Translations under genes and position numbers: made by a program
Part shown: piece by piece, positions 1 to 8,215 of the stretch
Position numbering within the stretch: position 1 is the first letter of the stretch
How the letters are laid out: each line of letters opens with the position of its first letter
Assembly: GCA_009797885.1 (NCBI GenBank)
Contig: WNKP01000001.1
Coordinates: forward strand, 558,001-622,000
DNA: 64,000 nucleotides
Source of the DNA: Flavobacteriaceae bacterium GF1
GTDB taxonomy: Bacteria; Bacteroidota; Bacteroidia; Flavobacteriales; Flavobacteriaceae
Reading direction: 5' to 3'
Notes under the pieces: model-generated
What the model saw: the letters and a program-made list of their open reading frames with translations, nothing else
Database searches by the model: none
Told to the model about the DNA's origin: nothing

Positions 1-96
1 TCTCCAGAAATTAAATTCAGTCTTGATATTACTTTGTCACTTTTTATAGTGTTATTTCTTGTGATTTTCTATTTTAAGAAAAATCAAGCCTTATGA
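1..96 (+). CDS. 3' end of a small membrane protein
   Basis: The window opens inside a reading frame that ends with TGA at 94-96. The 31 visible residues are a hydrophobic helix (around LSLFIVLFLVIFYF) followed by a short basic tail, KKNQAL. The stop overlaps the ATG of the XRE regulator in an ATGA arrangement, so the two are probably translated together. Small membrane proteins paired with a short XRE regulator are common in bacteria, but the missing 5' part prevents family assignment. Confidence 0.6.
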   Translation, partial: SPEIKFSLDITLSLFIVLFLVIFYFKKNQAL

Positions 97-290
97 AAAA
101 TCTGGTGAAAGTAGAACGTGCACGTCTCAACCTTACCCAAGAGCAATTGGCAAAAAGGCTAGGGGTTTCAAGGCAAACCATTAATGCAATTGAGAAGAGT
201 AAATTCAATCCATCAGTCGTCCTTGCCATTAAAATGGCAAAGCTTTTTAATCTAACTGTTGAAGAAGTGTTCTTTTTGGAGGGTGAATAG
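93..290 (+). CDS. XRE-family helix-turn-helix transcriptional regulator
   Basis: This 65-residue protein is almost entirely one Cro/C1-type DNA-binding domain. Residues 10-56 contain the classical helix-turn-helix (LTQEQLAKRLGVSRQTINAI) and the following helices (KFNPSVVLAIKMAKLFN), and the protein ends in VEEVFFLEGE. It resembles the short YozG/SinR-like regulators that act as dimers on their own promoter. The start codon overlaps the stop of the preceding membrane protein, which suggests one transcript and a possible role in regulating that partner. The target is not visible in this window. Confidence 0.85.
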   Translation: MKNLVKVERARLNLTQEQLAKRLGVSRQTINAIEKSKFNPSVVLAIKMAKLFNLTVEEVFFLEGE

Positions 291-310
291 ATTCCTGCTT
301 TCGCAGGAAT
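291..310. repeat. Perfect 8-bp inverted repeat (hairpin)
   Basis: ATTCCTGC and GCAGGAAT flank a 4-nt TTTC loop directly after the XRE stop codon. No T-run follows on either strand, so a classical intrinsic terminator is doubtful. It may instead be a small dispersed palindrome or an mRNA-end hairpin. Confidence 0.4.
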
Positions 311-455
311 GACCGTATTAAATTCTCCATACTAAAGTCTAACCTCTTACATCTAAAAGCGAAGCGGTCTTATCTCTACCCAAATTTCTTGACCTACATC
401 AACTTTTCCCTATTTGAAATGCCGGACCTTTGGTACGATCAAAAAACGAACGGTC

Positions 456-1025
456 ATGGCGAAACTTTTGTTAACACCGGAAAACCAAATCCAACGGTTA
501 AATACCATCCTCAATCGGGTCGAAGCATTGCAAGCATTGTCCATCTCGCAATTGTCCACTCCTCCAAATCCAAAGTCATGGAATGTATTGGAGGTGTTGG
601 AACACCTTACCATTGCTTATTCCTCCTACCAAACAAAGATTGAAAATGCCCTTTTGGAAGTAGCCGATTCCCCTAACGGGGCCTGGCAGTACCAACCTAG
701 GGCCTGGCAACGTCTGGTTATAAAAGGGCAAAAACCCAAAGGAAATAAACGGCCTTTTAAACTAAAGACCTTAAAAAAATTTGAGCCCTTACTTTCGCCC
801 ACACTTACCAAGGACGAGGCACAAGCCGTTTTCAAACGTTTCCAAACCGCTCATGGGATGTTCAAACAACAGGTTTTGGCGAGTAGGAATAAACGAATGA
901 AGCATAAACGTTTTTCCTCCGCCATTGGACCCATCGTCACGTTTTATTTGCCCGAAGCTTTTGAGTTTTTGATATGCCATGCAGAACGCCATATGATACA
1001 GATTGAAGGGATACTGGCAGCGTAA
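456..1025 (+). CDS. DinB-like family protein
   Basis: A 189-residue protein starting MAKLLLTPEN. The pattern is that of the DinB/YfiT four-helix metal-binding superfamily: an early helix with a His (LEVLEHLTIAYSSY) and a C-terminal helix with paired His residues (ICHAERHMIQIEGIL), which in the family form a three-His metal site. The middle is strongly basic. Molecular function within this superfamily is diverse (thiol transferases, hydrolases), so none is assigned. The frame is open upstream to a TTG at 414, but the ATG at 456 follows an A-rich leader, AAAAAACGAACGGTC, that recurs before several genes in this window, so 456 is preferred. Confidence 0.75.
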   Translation: MAKLLLTPENQIQRLNTILNRVEALQALSISQLSTPPNPKSWNVLEVLEHLTIAYSSYQTKIENALLEVADSPNGAWQYQPRAWQRLVIKGQKPKGNKRPFKLKTLKKFEPLLSPTLTKDEAQAVFKRFQTAHGMFKQQVLASRNKRMKHKRFSSAIGPIVTFYLPEAFEFLICHAERHMIQIEGILAA

Positions 1026-1051
1026 ACTTTGATGTGTATCTTTAAGCCCAA

Positions 1052-1633
1052 ATGGAACAACCCGCCAAAAGCATCCTGTTATCATTCTTTAAAGCGGCCC
1101 AACTTCAATCAGAACAGCAAGCCTATTTTCTAAATCTTTGGAAGGAATATACCTTTAAGCAAAATGAGCTTATCACGGAAGCTGGTCGCATTGAAAAACA
1201 CTTTTACGTGGTCCTGGAGGGCGTACAGGCCATTTATTTACTCAACCAAAAAGGCGATAAAGTGGTTCTTGGGTTTTCATATATGGGCAGTCCATCAGGG
1301 ATATTTGACTCCTTCCTGCACCAAAAGCCGGCAGATACCTTTTTGGAAGCCCTAAAACCTTCTAGGCTCTTGGGGATATCAAGAAGTGATTACCTCAGCC
1401 TGTTTGAGGCCCATCCTGATTTTCATAAATGGGGGCACCTTTTTTTCCAGGATATCCTTTTCGGAAGACTGTTTAGGGAAGTAGAGTTATTGACCCTCTC
1501 CGCGGAAGAGCGGTATACCGCTTTTATGCAGCGTTGTCCAGAAGCATTGAAAGTGATACCCCAAAAGTATCTGGCCTCTTATCTTAATATGAAACCAGAG
1601 ACATTTAGCCGACTTAGGCGTATGATGAACTAA
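1052..1633 (+). CDS. Crp/Fnr-family transcriptional regulator
   Basis: A 193-residue protein with an N-terminal cyclic-nucleotide-binding-like beta-barrel (about residues 25-120, including KHFYVVLEGVQAIYLLNQKGDK) and a C-terminal helix-turn-helix (IPQKYLASYLNMKPETFSRL, about 168-187). This is the layout common in Bacteroidota Crp relatives. The Arg/Ser residues needed for cAMP binding in E. coli Crp are not evident, so the ligand is unknown. It lies 26 bp after the DinB-like gene and may share its transcript. Confidence 0.85.
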   Translation: MEQPAKSILLSFFKAAQLQSEQQAYFLNLWKEYTFKQNELITEAGRIEKHFYVVLEGVQAIYLLNQKGDKVVLGFSYMGSPSGIFDSFLHQKPADTFLEALKPSRLLGISRSDYLSLFEAHPDFHKWGHLFFQDILFGRLFREVELLTLSAEERYTAFMQRCPEALKVIPQKYLASYLNMKPETFSRLRRMMN

Positions 1634-1691
1634 TGGTCTTTTAGGATTTACTGCGCAATCCGAATGATGCTTTCCATCGGGAACCTTAAAT

Positions 1692-1717
1692 AAAAAAACC
1701 CGCAGTTTTGCGGGTTT
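1692..1717 (-). terminator. Intrinsic terminator of the leftward NTF2-like gene
   Basis: Perfect 9-bp stem AAACCCGCA/TGCGGGTTT (1696-1704 and 1709-1717) with loop GTTT. Read leftward, the stem is followed by a run of T (A-run 1692-1698 on the plus strand), the expected form for ending the gene at 1738-2094. It may also slow transcription arriving from the Crp-like gene. Confidence 0.8.
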
Positions 1718-1737
1718 CACCTAAACTTCAACAACAT

Positions 1738-2094
1738 TTAAGCATTGTTGTAGTAAAAACGTTCATGGACAATATGATCGTTTTCCCATTGCTGTACGGC
1801 AACTTGTTCCATGGTTACCCTGTTGCCATCCTTAAAGGTTACGTCCATAGTGGATTCCACAAAAGAAGTTGCTTCATCTTCATTGGAACCCACCTTATTG
1901 ATCTCCAAAGAATGAAATTCCTGGATGTTATTTAAAAACTGTTCCTCATAGGCCCGGCATTCCGCCTTCCCTTCCCTGGTTCCCCTAGGCTCGGTCATGA
2001 CCACGTGTTCTGCATAATACTTGTCAAATGCATCCAGAAGCTTTCCTTGTTGCAATTGATGGTAAATGTCCTGTGCTTTTTCTTTATAACTCAT
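1738..2094 (-). CDS. NTF2-like / SnoaL-like domain protein
   Basis: A 118-residue single-domain protein with the alpha+beta cone pattern of SnoaL-like proteins: an N-terminal helix (KAQDIYHQLQQGKLLDAFDK), YYAEHVVMTEP, then beta strands ending in IVHERFYYNN. Family members range from isomerases and cyclases to ligand-binding stress proteins, so no reaction is assigned. No signal peptide is seen. Two other genes in this window (4098 and 18456) encode similar short proteins with the same style of aromatic C-terminus. Confidence 0.8.
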   Translation of the reverse strand: MSYKEKAQDIYHQLQQGKLLDAFDKYYAEHVVMTEPRGTREGKAECRAYEEQFLNNIQEFHSLEINKVGSNEDEATSFVESTMDVTFKDGNRVTMEQVAVQQWENDHIVHERFYYNNA

Positions 2095-2192
2095 TGCTAT
2101 CTATTTTTCGATTACTCAAAAATAATTATTTTTCTATACAATAGTTGTATATACAAATGTTTAACAATAATTTAATTATTTCCCAATATACC

Positions 2193-2768
2193 CTATGCAT
2201 CAAAAATCTTCGCAACACGTTCCTTCAATACGGGCAAGACTTCATTCGCAAACCAGGGATTTTGGCTCAACCAAAATCGATTTCTTGGGGATGGGTGGGG
2301 CAAAACAAAATAGTCTGGCAGATAATCCTGGTAATCGTGTACGGTCTGCGTGAGGTTCTTTTTCCTGCGCTCCCCTAGGTAGTACTGCTGGGCATATTGC
2401 CCAATTAAAATGGTCAGTTTTAAGCCCTTTAATTCCCCGAGCAGCTTTGTATGCCATAAGGGTGCACATTCCGGTCTTGGTGGTAAATCCCCTGATTTTC
2501 CCTTGCCGGGGTAGCAAAAACCCATGGGAACCAAAGCAAATATCCTCTCGTCATAAAACTGCGCATCCGTGACCCCCAACCATTTTCTCAATTGCTTTCC
2601 ACTGGGGTCATCCCAGGGAACTCCCGTCTTGTGGACCTTGGTTCCCGGCGCCTGACCAATTAGGGCTATTTTGGAACTTGGGTGGGCGGTGACAATAGGT
2701 CTTGGTCCCAATGGCAAATGTTCACTGCACACACTGCACCCTCCAATTTCCTTTAATAGTTCTTGCAT
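2193..2768 (-). CDS. Uracil-DNA glycosylase superfamily protein
   Basis: A 191-residue protein resembling the UDG superfamily. Residues about 30-65 contain the active-site region IALIGQAPGTKVHKTG followed by PWDDPSGKQLRKWLG, and a C-terminal LPHPSPRNRFW corresponds to the HPSP motif of family 4/5-like enzymes. Two Cys near the start (GGCSVCSEHLPLG) recall part of the Fe-S ligand set of family 4, but a full four-Cys cluster is not apparent. A role in excising uracil or another damaged base is likely, with uncertain specificity. It stands alone on the minus strand. Confidence 0.8.
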   Translation of the reverse strand: MQELLKEIGGCSVCSEHLPLGPRPIVTAHPSSKIALIGQAPGTKVHKTGVPWDDPSGKQLRKWLGVTDAQFYDERIFALVPMGFCYPGKGKSGDLPPRPECAPLWHTKLLGELKGLKLTILIGQYAQQYYLGERRKKNLTQTVHDYQDYLPDYFVLPHPSPRNRFWLSQNPWFANEVLPVLKERVAKIFDA

Positions 2769-2998
2769 TGGTATCTATTTGTTTAAATGTATGAAAACCC
2801 TATTAGGGTCGCAATGGCCATAAGTTTTATTGCGTTTCCTGTATGGACTATTCTGTGTATAGAGAACAAATGTTGTCCATACGCTATATATTCCCCTTCC
2901 TTGGCTGGGCTCCAATTATCAATTCTCCCGTTCTATCCTTTGTGCCACTACCATGTAAAACTACTTTCATTTGAACTGTTTTTAAGATAAACCATCAA

Positions 2999-3026
2999 AG
3001 CACGTTGATATAATAACCAACGTGCT
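2999..3026 (-). terminator. Probable terminator of the YHS / membrane protein pair
   Basis: Perfect 9-bp inverted repeat AGCACGTTG/CAACGTGCT with a 10-nt loop, placed just after the stop of the leftward gene at 3053. Read leftward the stem is followed only by TTT, so the termination signal is weak. The rest of 2769-3052 shows no convincing gene. Confidence 0.45.
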
Positions 3027-3052
3027 CGATGAATAAATCAAAATCCAAAAAA

Positions 3053-3406
3053 TCAAACTGCCAATTCCGGTTTGTGAAGACTGACCACAATCAGTACCGC
3101 AACACCATTGATCCAATAGTAAAAAGCGTCCATTCCATTAAATGACAACACCAATGGGGTCGCGATAAATACGATAGCCACTAAAAAGTCCACCAACAGA
3201 TGGAATTTATAAGGTATCACACGGAACACACCCAAATGGTGATCCGTTAATAGGGTCAATACAAAGGCGGCCACCCCCGTTGTTACCGACAAGTATAGTG
3301 CCAAAGGGTTTGAACTCCCCAATCCCAATAGAAAGGGTAAAACCATTAAAGCTACAGCTACAGGATAGTCCAAAAAAGCATGTATTCGTTTTGTTACAAA
3401 TTTCAT
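3053..3406 (-). CDS. Four-helix inner-membrane protein of unknown function
   Basis: A 117-residue, very hydrophobic protein with four predicted membrane helices (about 12-30, 35-55, 68-86, 92-110). It appears to be an internal duplication: IHAFLDYPVAVALMVLPFLL near residue 9 is echoed by FHLLVDFLVAIVFIATPLVL near residue 68, each with a conserved Asp at the start of the helix pair. The protein is not assigned to a named family. It follows the YHS-domain gene by 30 bp on the same strand and probably shares its transcript. Confidence 0.65.
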   Translation of the reverse strand: MKFVTKRIHAFLDYPVAVALMVLPFLLGLGSSNPLALYLSVTTGVAAFVLTLLTDHHLGVFRVIPYKFHLLVDFLVAIVFIATPLVLSFNGMDAFYYWINGVAVLIVVSLHKPELAV

Positions 3407-3436
3407 GATATGTGTTTATGAGATTGCCAATTAGTC

Positions 3437-3901
3437 TTATTTGCTCAACTTTTTCCAGTTGGTGTCGGCCGTACGCTTCAATTTGGCTTTATCGTTTTCG
3501 GCCATCCATAATTGTTTTGCATCTACTTCCAAGTCGTTCAAAAACAAATAATATTTGCCATTGTCGACCACAAACTTATTAGGGTCTATCCTAAACTTTG
3601 CCCCAGCATAAATCCCGAAAGCGCAAAACCCACCATACTGCGGCATATACTTCCTTGGGTTCTTTTCAAAAATGGCTTTTTGTTCCGCAGAAGTAAAATA
3701 ATAGGAAATGCCTTCATGAGTGGATTTGTGTTGTTTAGAACCTCTTTGTGCCAATCCCAATTCCAAATAAGATACTGGGCTATACCCCTGAAGGGCTATT
3801 TTACTATCATCAATATTGTTTGCTTTCTTGTTCTGTGCATACCCCACCATTGAAGTTCCAACAGCAAGTATAAACACCATTATTGTCGCTAAATCTTTCA
3901 T
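3437..3901 (-). CDS. Exported YHS-domain protein
   Basis: A 154-residue protein with an N-terminal signal peptide (cleavage likely after MVGYAQ, residue 23). A YHS-type segment follows: IALQGYSPVSYLELG, GISYYFTSAEQKAIFEKNP, YMPQYGGFCAFGI. YHS domains are often linked to metal binding or metal-related enzymes. The single Cys and nearby aromatic residues in GGFCAFG fit that pattern, but the ligand is unknown. It is first of a two-gene leftward unit with the membrane protein at 3053. Confidence 0.8.
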   Translation of the reverse strand: MKDLATIMVFILAVGTSMVGYAQNKKANNIDDSKIALQGYSPVSYLELGLAQRGSKQHKSTHEGISYYFTSAEQKAIFEKNPRKYMPQYGGFCAFGIYAGAKFRIDPNKFVVDNGKYYLFLNDLEVDAKQLWMAENDKAKLKRTADTNWKKLSK

Positions 3902-3944
3902 TTTTCTTTATTTTAAAAATTGTTGTTTTTGTTTGTGCAGACCT

Positions 3945-4091
3945 CTATTTGTCATTGGAACAGCTCAAATGCTTCTTTGCGTTCAAAGGACAAATTGGTC
4001 TTTGCCATCGGGCTCTAGTAAAAAGTGAGCCGAAATAAAATCTATCCCGCGTATATGTTCCGTTTGGTTTAAACGTATTGGAGGTACTCAT
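3945..4091 (-). other. Possible decayed or very small coding region
   Basis: Directly after the NTF2-like gene at 4098 the minus strand has a 48-codon open frame. In its middle a second frame reads more naturally (GIDFISAHFLLEPDGKDQF), and a third gives ERKEAFELFQ followed by a stop. Coherent fragments in three successive frames suggest a small gene with frameshifts, or chance. Not called as a gene. Confidence 0.2.
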
Positions 4092-4097
4092 TTTAAG

Positions 4098-4451
4098 CTA
4101 TTGCGCATTAAAATATTCTTCACGCGTTACCTTTCCTTGATCGTTCCACGATCTGCGGATAATTTCATGCCAATACACTTTGCTGTTGTCTTTCATATCA
4201 AAGTCAAAGGTGAACTCTGATGCAGATTCATTTCCGTCAACTAGGGTTACATGATGTTCTATTCCGTTCACTTGAGCAATGGCACCTGCAAAACCTTCCA
4301 TCTTTTCAACCATCTGTTGTTTGTTTGTGGTAGCCATTCCGTTATAGTCTGATGTTGTTGCTTCTTCGGCAAAAAACTGCTTTACCGCCTCAACAATGGC
4401 GCCTTGAGCCACAACACCATCCATTTGCATGGCCAGTGATTTGATATCCAT
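4098..4451 (-). CDS. NTF2-like / SnoaL-like domain protein
   Basis: A 117-residue protein starting MDIKSLAMQ at the first ATG; the longer frame to 4478 begins with TTG and adds nine residues. The fold pattern is SnoaL-like: AVKQFFAEEATTSDYNG, a central helix (QQMVEKMEGFAGAI), and strands ending EFTFDFDMKD and VTREEYFNAQ. No signal peptide. It lies 94 bp downstream of the AraC-type regulator on the same strand, so that regulator may share its transcript or control it. Function is not assigned. Confidence 0.7.
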   Translation of the reverse strand: MDIKSLAMQMDGVVAQGAIVEAVKQFFAEEATTSDYNGMATTNKQQMVEKMEGFAGAIAQVNGIEHHVTLVDGNESASEFTFDFDMKDNSKVYWHEIIRRSWNDQGKVTREEYFNAQ

Positions 4452-4545
4452 TTCAATATTCTTTAAATGATTAAACAAAAATTTGATTTGTAATTACATG
4501 GCAAATTTCTGTCCGTTGTGCGGCAAACGACCTACAAAAAGAACG

Positions 4546-5598
4546 CTAAGGATTGTACTTTTTGTTTTTAAAGTGCTGAGGAGTGGTACCCGTGTATTTC
4601 TTAAAAAAGTGGGAGAAGTGATTGGGTTCCTCGAACCCAAGGGTATAGGCGACCTCCTTTATGGGCATATCCTGTAAAAGCAGTCTCTGTGAGCTCAAGA
4701 CCACCTCATTTCGAATCAATTGGCCCAAGGAAGCATTCATCTTGGAACGGGTCTTTTTGGAAAGGGCCTTAATGGAAAGGTTCATCTTATCTGCGTAAAA
4801 CGCTAAAGAACGCTGTTGCTTGTGATGGTTTTTGAGCAGTTCCATAAGGTTTTGAACAAAAGTATCCCTGTTCGAATAGTCAAAGCCATTGCGGAATTGA
4901 TTGGGCGTTTGCCCAGTGGAGTTCTTAAAAAGCCGATTGAAATAAGCCGGGTCTTTATATCCGATATCATATGTAATTTCCTGGACATTTTTATCCGTAA
5001 AGGCCAACTGTTTTTTGCTCTCGGTCAATCGCTTTTTTGACAGCAGGGCCTTTACCGAAACACCAACCTTATCCTTCACCAAGGCTTGGGCACTATACCC
5101 ATTTTCTGACATTAACGCCACCAAATCCTTATTTGAAAGACGATTACCGTATTCCGCATCAATAATTTCCTTGACGTCAAAGATGATTTGATACTCTTCC
5201 TTACTGGCCTGAAACGGGTTTTGCCAAAACCATTGTTTTGAAGAAATATCGATGATTTCACTATTGTTTTCAGAAAAAACGGTGCTGGACAGGTATTTCT
5301 GGCATTCATCGCACTCATTAAAATTGATGTAGCCCAACGAAATTAAATGCTTAAAAAGCACCCGGACCTCTTTGTTTTGAAAGATTGTTTTGTTTGGAAA
5401 TTCAATTTTGCGAACCACAAAATCATCCGAAAGAAATTTAATGTACTGCCCTTTTTCCAAATAAATGGCCTTGTCCTGCCAATCGAGATAATTATTGAAA
5501 TCTACTTGGATGCTTCCTGACCCAGAAAGAATGTGGAGCAAGGTATACTGGTTGATAAAATAAACCTTGCCCAGTTCGGGAAAGAATTTCTGAACCAT
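4546..5598 (-). CDS. AraC-type regulator with two tandem DNA-binding domains
   Basis: A 350-residue protein. The first ~135 residues look like a cupin-type sensing domain (YTLLHILSGSGSIQVDF) plus a linker with a Cys pair (NECDECQKY). It is followed by two complete AraC/XylS DNA-binding domains in a row: residues about 143-243 (VQEITYDIGYKDPAYFNRLF ... TGQTPNQFR) and about 247-345 (IKEVAYTLGFEEPNHFSHFF ... TGTTPQHFK). Ordinary AraC proteins have one such domain of about 100 residues. The duplication could allow one protomer to bind two sites or a longer operator. Neighbours are the NTF2-like gene downstream and rsmI upstream on the same strand. Confidence 0.85.
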   Translation of the reverse strand: MVQKFFPELGKVYFINQYTLLHILSGSGSIQVDFNNYLDWQDKAIYLEKGQYIKFLSDDFVVRKIEFPNKTIFQNKEVRVLFKHLISLGYINFNECDECQKYLSSTVFSENNSEIIDISSKQWFWQNPFQASKEEYQIIFDVKEIIDAEYGNRLSNKDLVALMSENGYSAQALVKDKVGVSVKALLSKKRLTESKKQLAFTDKNVQEITYDIGYKDPAYFNRLFKNSTGQTPNQFRNGFDYSNRDTFVQNLMELLKNHHKQQRSLAFYADKMNLSIKALSKKTRSKMNASLGQLIRNEVVLSSQRLLLQDMPIKEVAYTLGFEEPNHFSHFFKKYTGTTPQHFKNKKYNP

Positions 5599-5650
5599 TT
5601 TAGTTTAAGGTTGTAGGAGTTTCGTCGAAAAAACCCAATAATGCTTACGG

Positions 5651-6322
5651 TTATTTTTTGCCGCCAACTACTATCACAAATTCACCTTTCGGCGGTTTGC
5701 CTTCAAAATGGGAAATAACCTCCTCAAGGGTTCCCCGTACCGTTTCCTCATACATTTTGGTCAATTCTCGCGATATGGAGACCGATCTATCCCCTCCAAA
5801 ATAGTCCGAAAATTGAGTCAAGGTCTTCAACAATTTATGGGGTGATTCATAAAACACCATGGTTCGCGTTTCTTCCGCCAACTGTTGCAATCGTGTTTGC
5901 CGTCCTTTTTTAAGGGGCAAAAAACCTTCAAAAACAAAACGGTCGTTGGGCAGTCCGCTATTGACAAGCGCAGGAACAAAAGCTGTTGCCCCTGGCAAAC
6001 ACTCCACCTCGATGGCATTCTCCAAACAGGCCCGGGTCAACAAAAACCCGGGATCCGAAATGGCCGGGGTCCCCGCATCGGAAATCAAGGCAATGGTCGT
6101 TCCGGACTTCATTTTTTGAACGAGGCCATTAACGGTTTTGTGTTCATTGTGCATGTGGTGACTTTGTAATGGGGTATCAATTTCAAAGTGCTTCAAAAGC
6201 TTTCCACTGGTACGGGTATCTTCGGCCAAAATTAAATCCACCTCATTTAGGACCTTTATACCCCTAAGTGTCATATCCTCCAAATTGCCTATGGGCGTGG
6301 GCACCAAGTACAACTTCCCCAT
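5651..6322 (-). CDS. rsmI: 16S rRNA (cytidine(1402)-2'-O)-methyltransferase
   Basis: A 223-residue member of the tetrapyrrole-methylase fold. It opens with LYLVPTPIGNLEDMTLRGIK and carries AEDTRTSGKLLKHFEID, LISDAGTPAISDPGF and the C-terminal KPPKGEFVIVVGGKK, all diagnostic of RsmI. The enzyme uses S-adenosylmethionine to 2'-O-methylate C1402 in the decoding centre of 16S rRNA. It lacks the extra C-terminal domain of the E. coli enzyme. It lies 9 bp downstream of the DoxX-like gene on the same strand. Confidence 0.95.
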   Translation of the reverse strand: MGKLYLVPTPIGNLEDMTLRGIKVLNEVDLILAEDTRTSGKLLKHFEIDTPLQSHHMHNEHKTVNGLVQKMKSGTTIALISDAGTPAISDPGFLLTRACLENAIEVECLPGATAFVPALVNSGLPNDRFVFEGFLPLKKGRQTRLQQLAEETRTMVFYESPHKLLKTLTQFSDYFGGDRSVSISRELTKMYEETVRGTLEEVISHFEGKPPKGEFVIVVGGKK

Positions 6323-6331
6323 AATATAGTG

Positions 6332-6685
6332 CTAGGGCCTGACCTGTTTTCCGGTAAAATAAGAGAGCATCACCGCAACAAAGGCTATTATGGCTCCAAT
6401 ATGTTGCCCATCACTGACCATATAATGGGCAAAAAAGGCAAGTATGGTATTAAAGAAAAATCCTGCATAGGCCCACTCTTTTAAAGATGCTGAAAAATTA
6501 CCCCAAATGGTAGTCAATCCCAATAATTTGGCAATTGCCAATGGATAGATCAAATAGGTGGGATACCCCATATTCTCGAAAAATTCAACAATCATTTCAT
6601 GATTGAAGAAATAGTTGTAGGCAGAGAATAACATGATGAGCGTCAAAATAACCGTTGACGCCCAATAAAGGATTTTCTTGAGCAT
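6332..6685 (-). CDS. DoxX-like small membrane protein
   Basis: A 117-residue protein with four membrane helices (about 7-23, 43-62, 69-88, 94-110). The spacing and motifs (LMLFSAYNYFFNHEMIVEFF near the N-terminus, PLAIAKLLGLTTIWG in helix 2) match the DoxX-like family of Bacteroidota. The molecular function of this subgroup is not established. It lies between a conserved hypothetical gene and rsmI on the minus strand with short spacing, consistent with a three-gene transcript. Confidence 0.75.
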   Translation of the reverse strand: MLKKILYWASTVILTLIMLFSAYNYFFNHEMIVEFFENMGYPTYLIYPLAIAKLLGLTTIWGNFSASLKEWAYAGFFFNTILAFFAHYMVSDGQHIGAIIAFVAVMLSYFTGKQVRP

Positions 6686-6729
6686 AATATTGGATGTTGT
6701 TTCTCCCTAAAGGTAAGAATTAATGGGAG

Positions 6730-7410
6730 TCAGGAGAATTTACGTTCTATTATCCCCATAAAACGGTTCTCATAGTCCTCTTTGCCCTGCCAGTTGTTGT
6801 ATTCCGGTTTGACCATATTGGAAATAAAGGCCATTGAGCGCTCTTCGGAGTCAATGGTATTCAATTGGGAAATGACCCGATTATAATCGTCCAAACTTCC
6901 ATTGAACAAATGCTTCACGAAAGCCAAACGGTCATTCAAGCCAATATTCAAATTTTGGGTCAGCTTATCGTTCAATGATTTTGCCTTTGAAGCAGTATGC
7001 TCCACAGTTGGTTCCGGGGACAACAGTTCCTTATCATTTTTGATGGTTTCAGGTTTGGCAATGAAATCCCCAAAAATATATTCCAAGGCCTCATTGGGCA
7101 TTTCCGAAACCATATGTTTGATGGTATCCATTCCAGGCGTGATAATATCCTCTTCGTGTGGATTGTTTTCCGGCACGGATTTATTACCGCTTATCACCGC
7201 ATTGGCCATTTTCTCAAATCGGGCCGCAACAACATTCTTGGAAACATCTACTTGAACATCGTTCAACTTCTCATCAATGAACTTTAGGACCGCCAGTTTT
7301 TCATAAAGATCCTTGGCCGTTTCGTACAATTCCGTCAACTCCTTGTCTTCCCTGGATGTAATGATATCCGTGGACAGCTTTACCAATTCCTCCCTTAGTC
7401 TACGTTTCAT
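6730..7410 (-). CDS. Conserved flavobacterial protein of unknown function
   Basis: A 226-residue soluble, acidic, mostly helical protein. Residues 1-50 are charged and coiled-coil-like (KELTELYETAKDLYEKLAVL). The centre is low-complexity and acidic (NNPHEEDIITPGMD). The C-terminal ~80 residues are the most structured part (LNIGLNDRLAFVKHLFNGSL ... YNRVISQLNTID ... FMGIIERKFS). No signal peptide, membrane segment or catalytic motif was recognised. It is divergent from tdk, a pairing expected of flavobacterial genomes. No function is proposed. Confidence 0.75.
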   Translation of the reverse strand: MKRRLREELVKLSTDIITSREDKELTELYETAKDLYEKLAVLKFIDEKLNDVQVDVSKNVVAARFEKMANAVISGNKSVPENNPHEEDIITPGMDTIKHMVSEMPNEALEYIFGDFIAKPETIKNDKELLSPEPTVEHTASKAKSLNDKLTQNLNIGLNDRLAFVKHLFNGSLDDYNRVISQLNTIDSEERSMAFISNMVKPEYNNWQGKEDYENRFMGIIERKFS

Positions 7411-7570
7411 GTCTCTTCAACTTTTACTTTAAATGTACTACCAAAATCCGTGCCTTTTTAAAAACAAAAGGTTAAATTTCGAGGTATTGATGAGGGGGTA
7501 TTTTTACTAATTTTATCACTTCTGCAATAGTAGAACGGACAAACCCCTTAATTTCGTTTAAAAATACAAC

Positions 7571-8215
7571 ATGTTCTTAGAAAACACGGTAAACCCAAAA
7601 GAACAATTTGGTTGGATAGAGGTCATTACCGGATCCATGTTTTCTGGAAAGACCGAGGAACTCATCCGGCGACTGAAACGTGCACAGTTTGCAAAGCAAA
7701 AGGTGGAGATTTTTAAGCCCCTTGTGGATACACGTTATAATGAGGAAATGGTGGTATCCCATGATGCCAATGAAATTCGTTCCACCCCTGTTCCCGCGGC
7801 CGCAAATATCCGTTTACTTGCAGATGACTGTGATGTGGTGGGTATTGATGAGGCCCAATTCTTTGACGATGAAATTGTCACGGTCTGCAACGATTTGGCA
7901 AATATGGGCATCCGTGTGGTAGTTGCCGGACTGGACATGGATTTCAAAGGCAATCCTTTTGGACCCATGCCCGCACTGATGGCCACGGCCGAATATGTTA
8001 CCAAAGTCCATGCGGTTTGCACAAGAACGGGAAACCTGGCCAATTACAGTTTTCGAAAATCCGACAATGACAAACTGGTGATGCTCGGCGAAACCGCAGA
8101 ATATGAACCGCTGAGCAGGGCCGCCTTCTATGAGGCCATGTTAATGGAAAAAATCAGTAAAATGGATGTGAATGCAGAAGAGGTAGCTCCCAAAAAAAAG
8201 GCGGCCAATGGATAG
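7571..8215 (+). CDS. tdk: Thymidine kinase
   Basis: A 214-residue type II thymidine kinase that phosphorylates thymidine to dTMP with ATP in the salvage pathway. The Walker A motif [20 protein letters not shown] is at about residues 20-39, the DE motif [10 protein letters not shown] at about 93-102, and the lasso/substrate region [15 protein letters not shown] is in the C-terminal half. The usual second pair of zinc-binding Cys is incomplete: one Cys precedes TRTG. The C-terminus is a Lys-rich tail. The gene overlaps the alr start by 8 bp, so the two are translationally coupled. Confidence 0.95.
   Translation: MFLENTVNPKEQFGWIEVITGSMFSGKTEELIRRLKRAQFAKQKVEIFKPLVDTRYNEEMVVSHDANEIRSTPVPAAANIRLLADDCDVVGIDEAQFFDDEIVTVCNDLANMGIRVVVAGLDMDFKGNPFGPMPALMATAEYVTKVHAVCTRTGNLANYSFRKSDNDKLVMLGETAEYEPLSRAAFYEAMLMEKISKMDVNAEEVAPKKKAANG

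Noticed and set aside
291-310. Hairpin after the XRE gene as a terminator
   Set aside because: The stem is perfect but no T-tract follows on either strand, so it is listed only as an inverted repeat.
389-643. 84-codon forward frame overlapping the DinB-like gene
   Set aside because: It lies in another frame of the DinB-like gene, has no recognisable domain, and the DinB frame shows clear family motifs.
2787-2990. 67-codon forward frame between two leftward genes
   Set aside because: Cys- and Pro-rich sequence without domain, start context or neighbour support; the interval looks non-coding apart from the hairpin at 2999.
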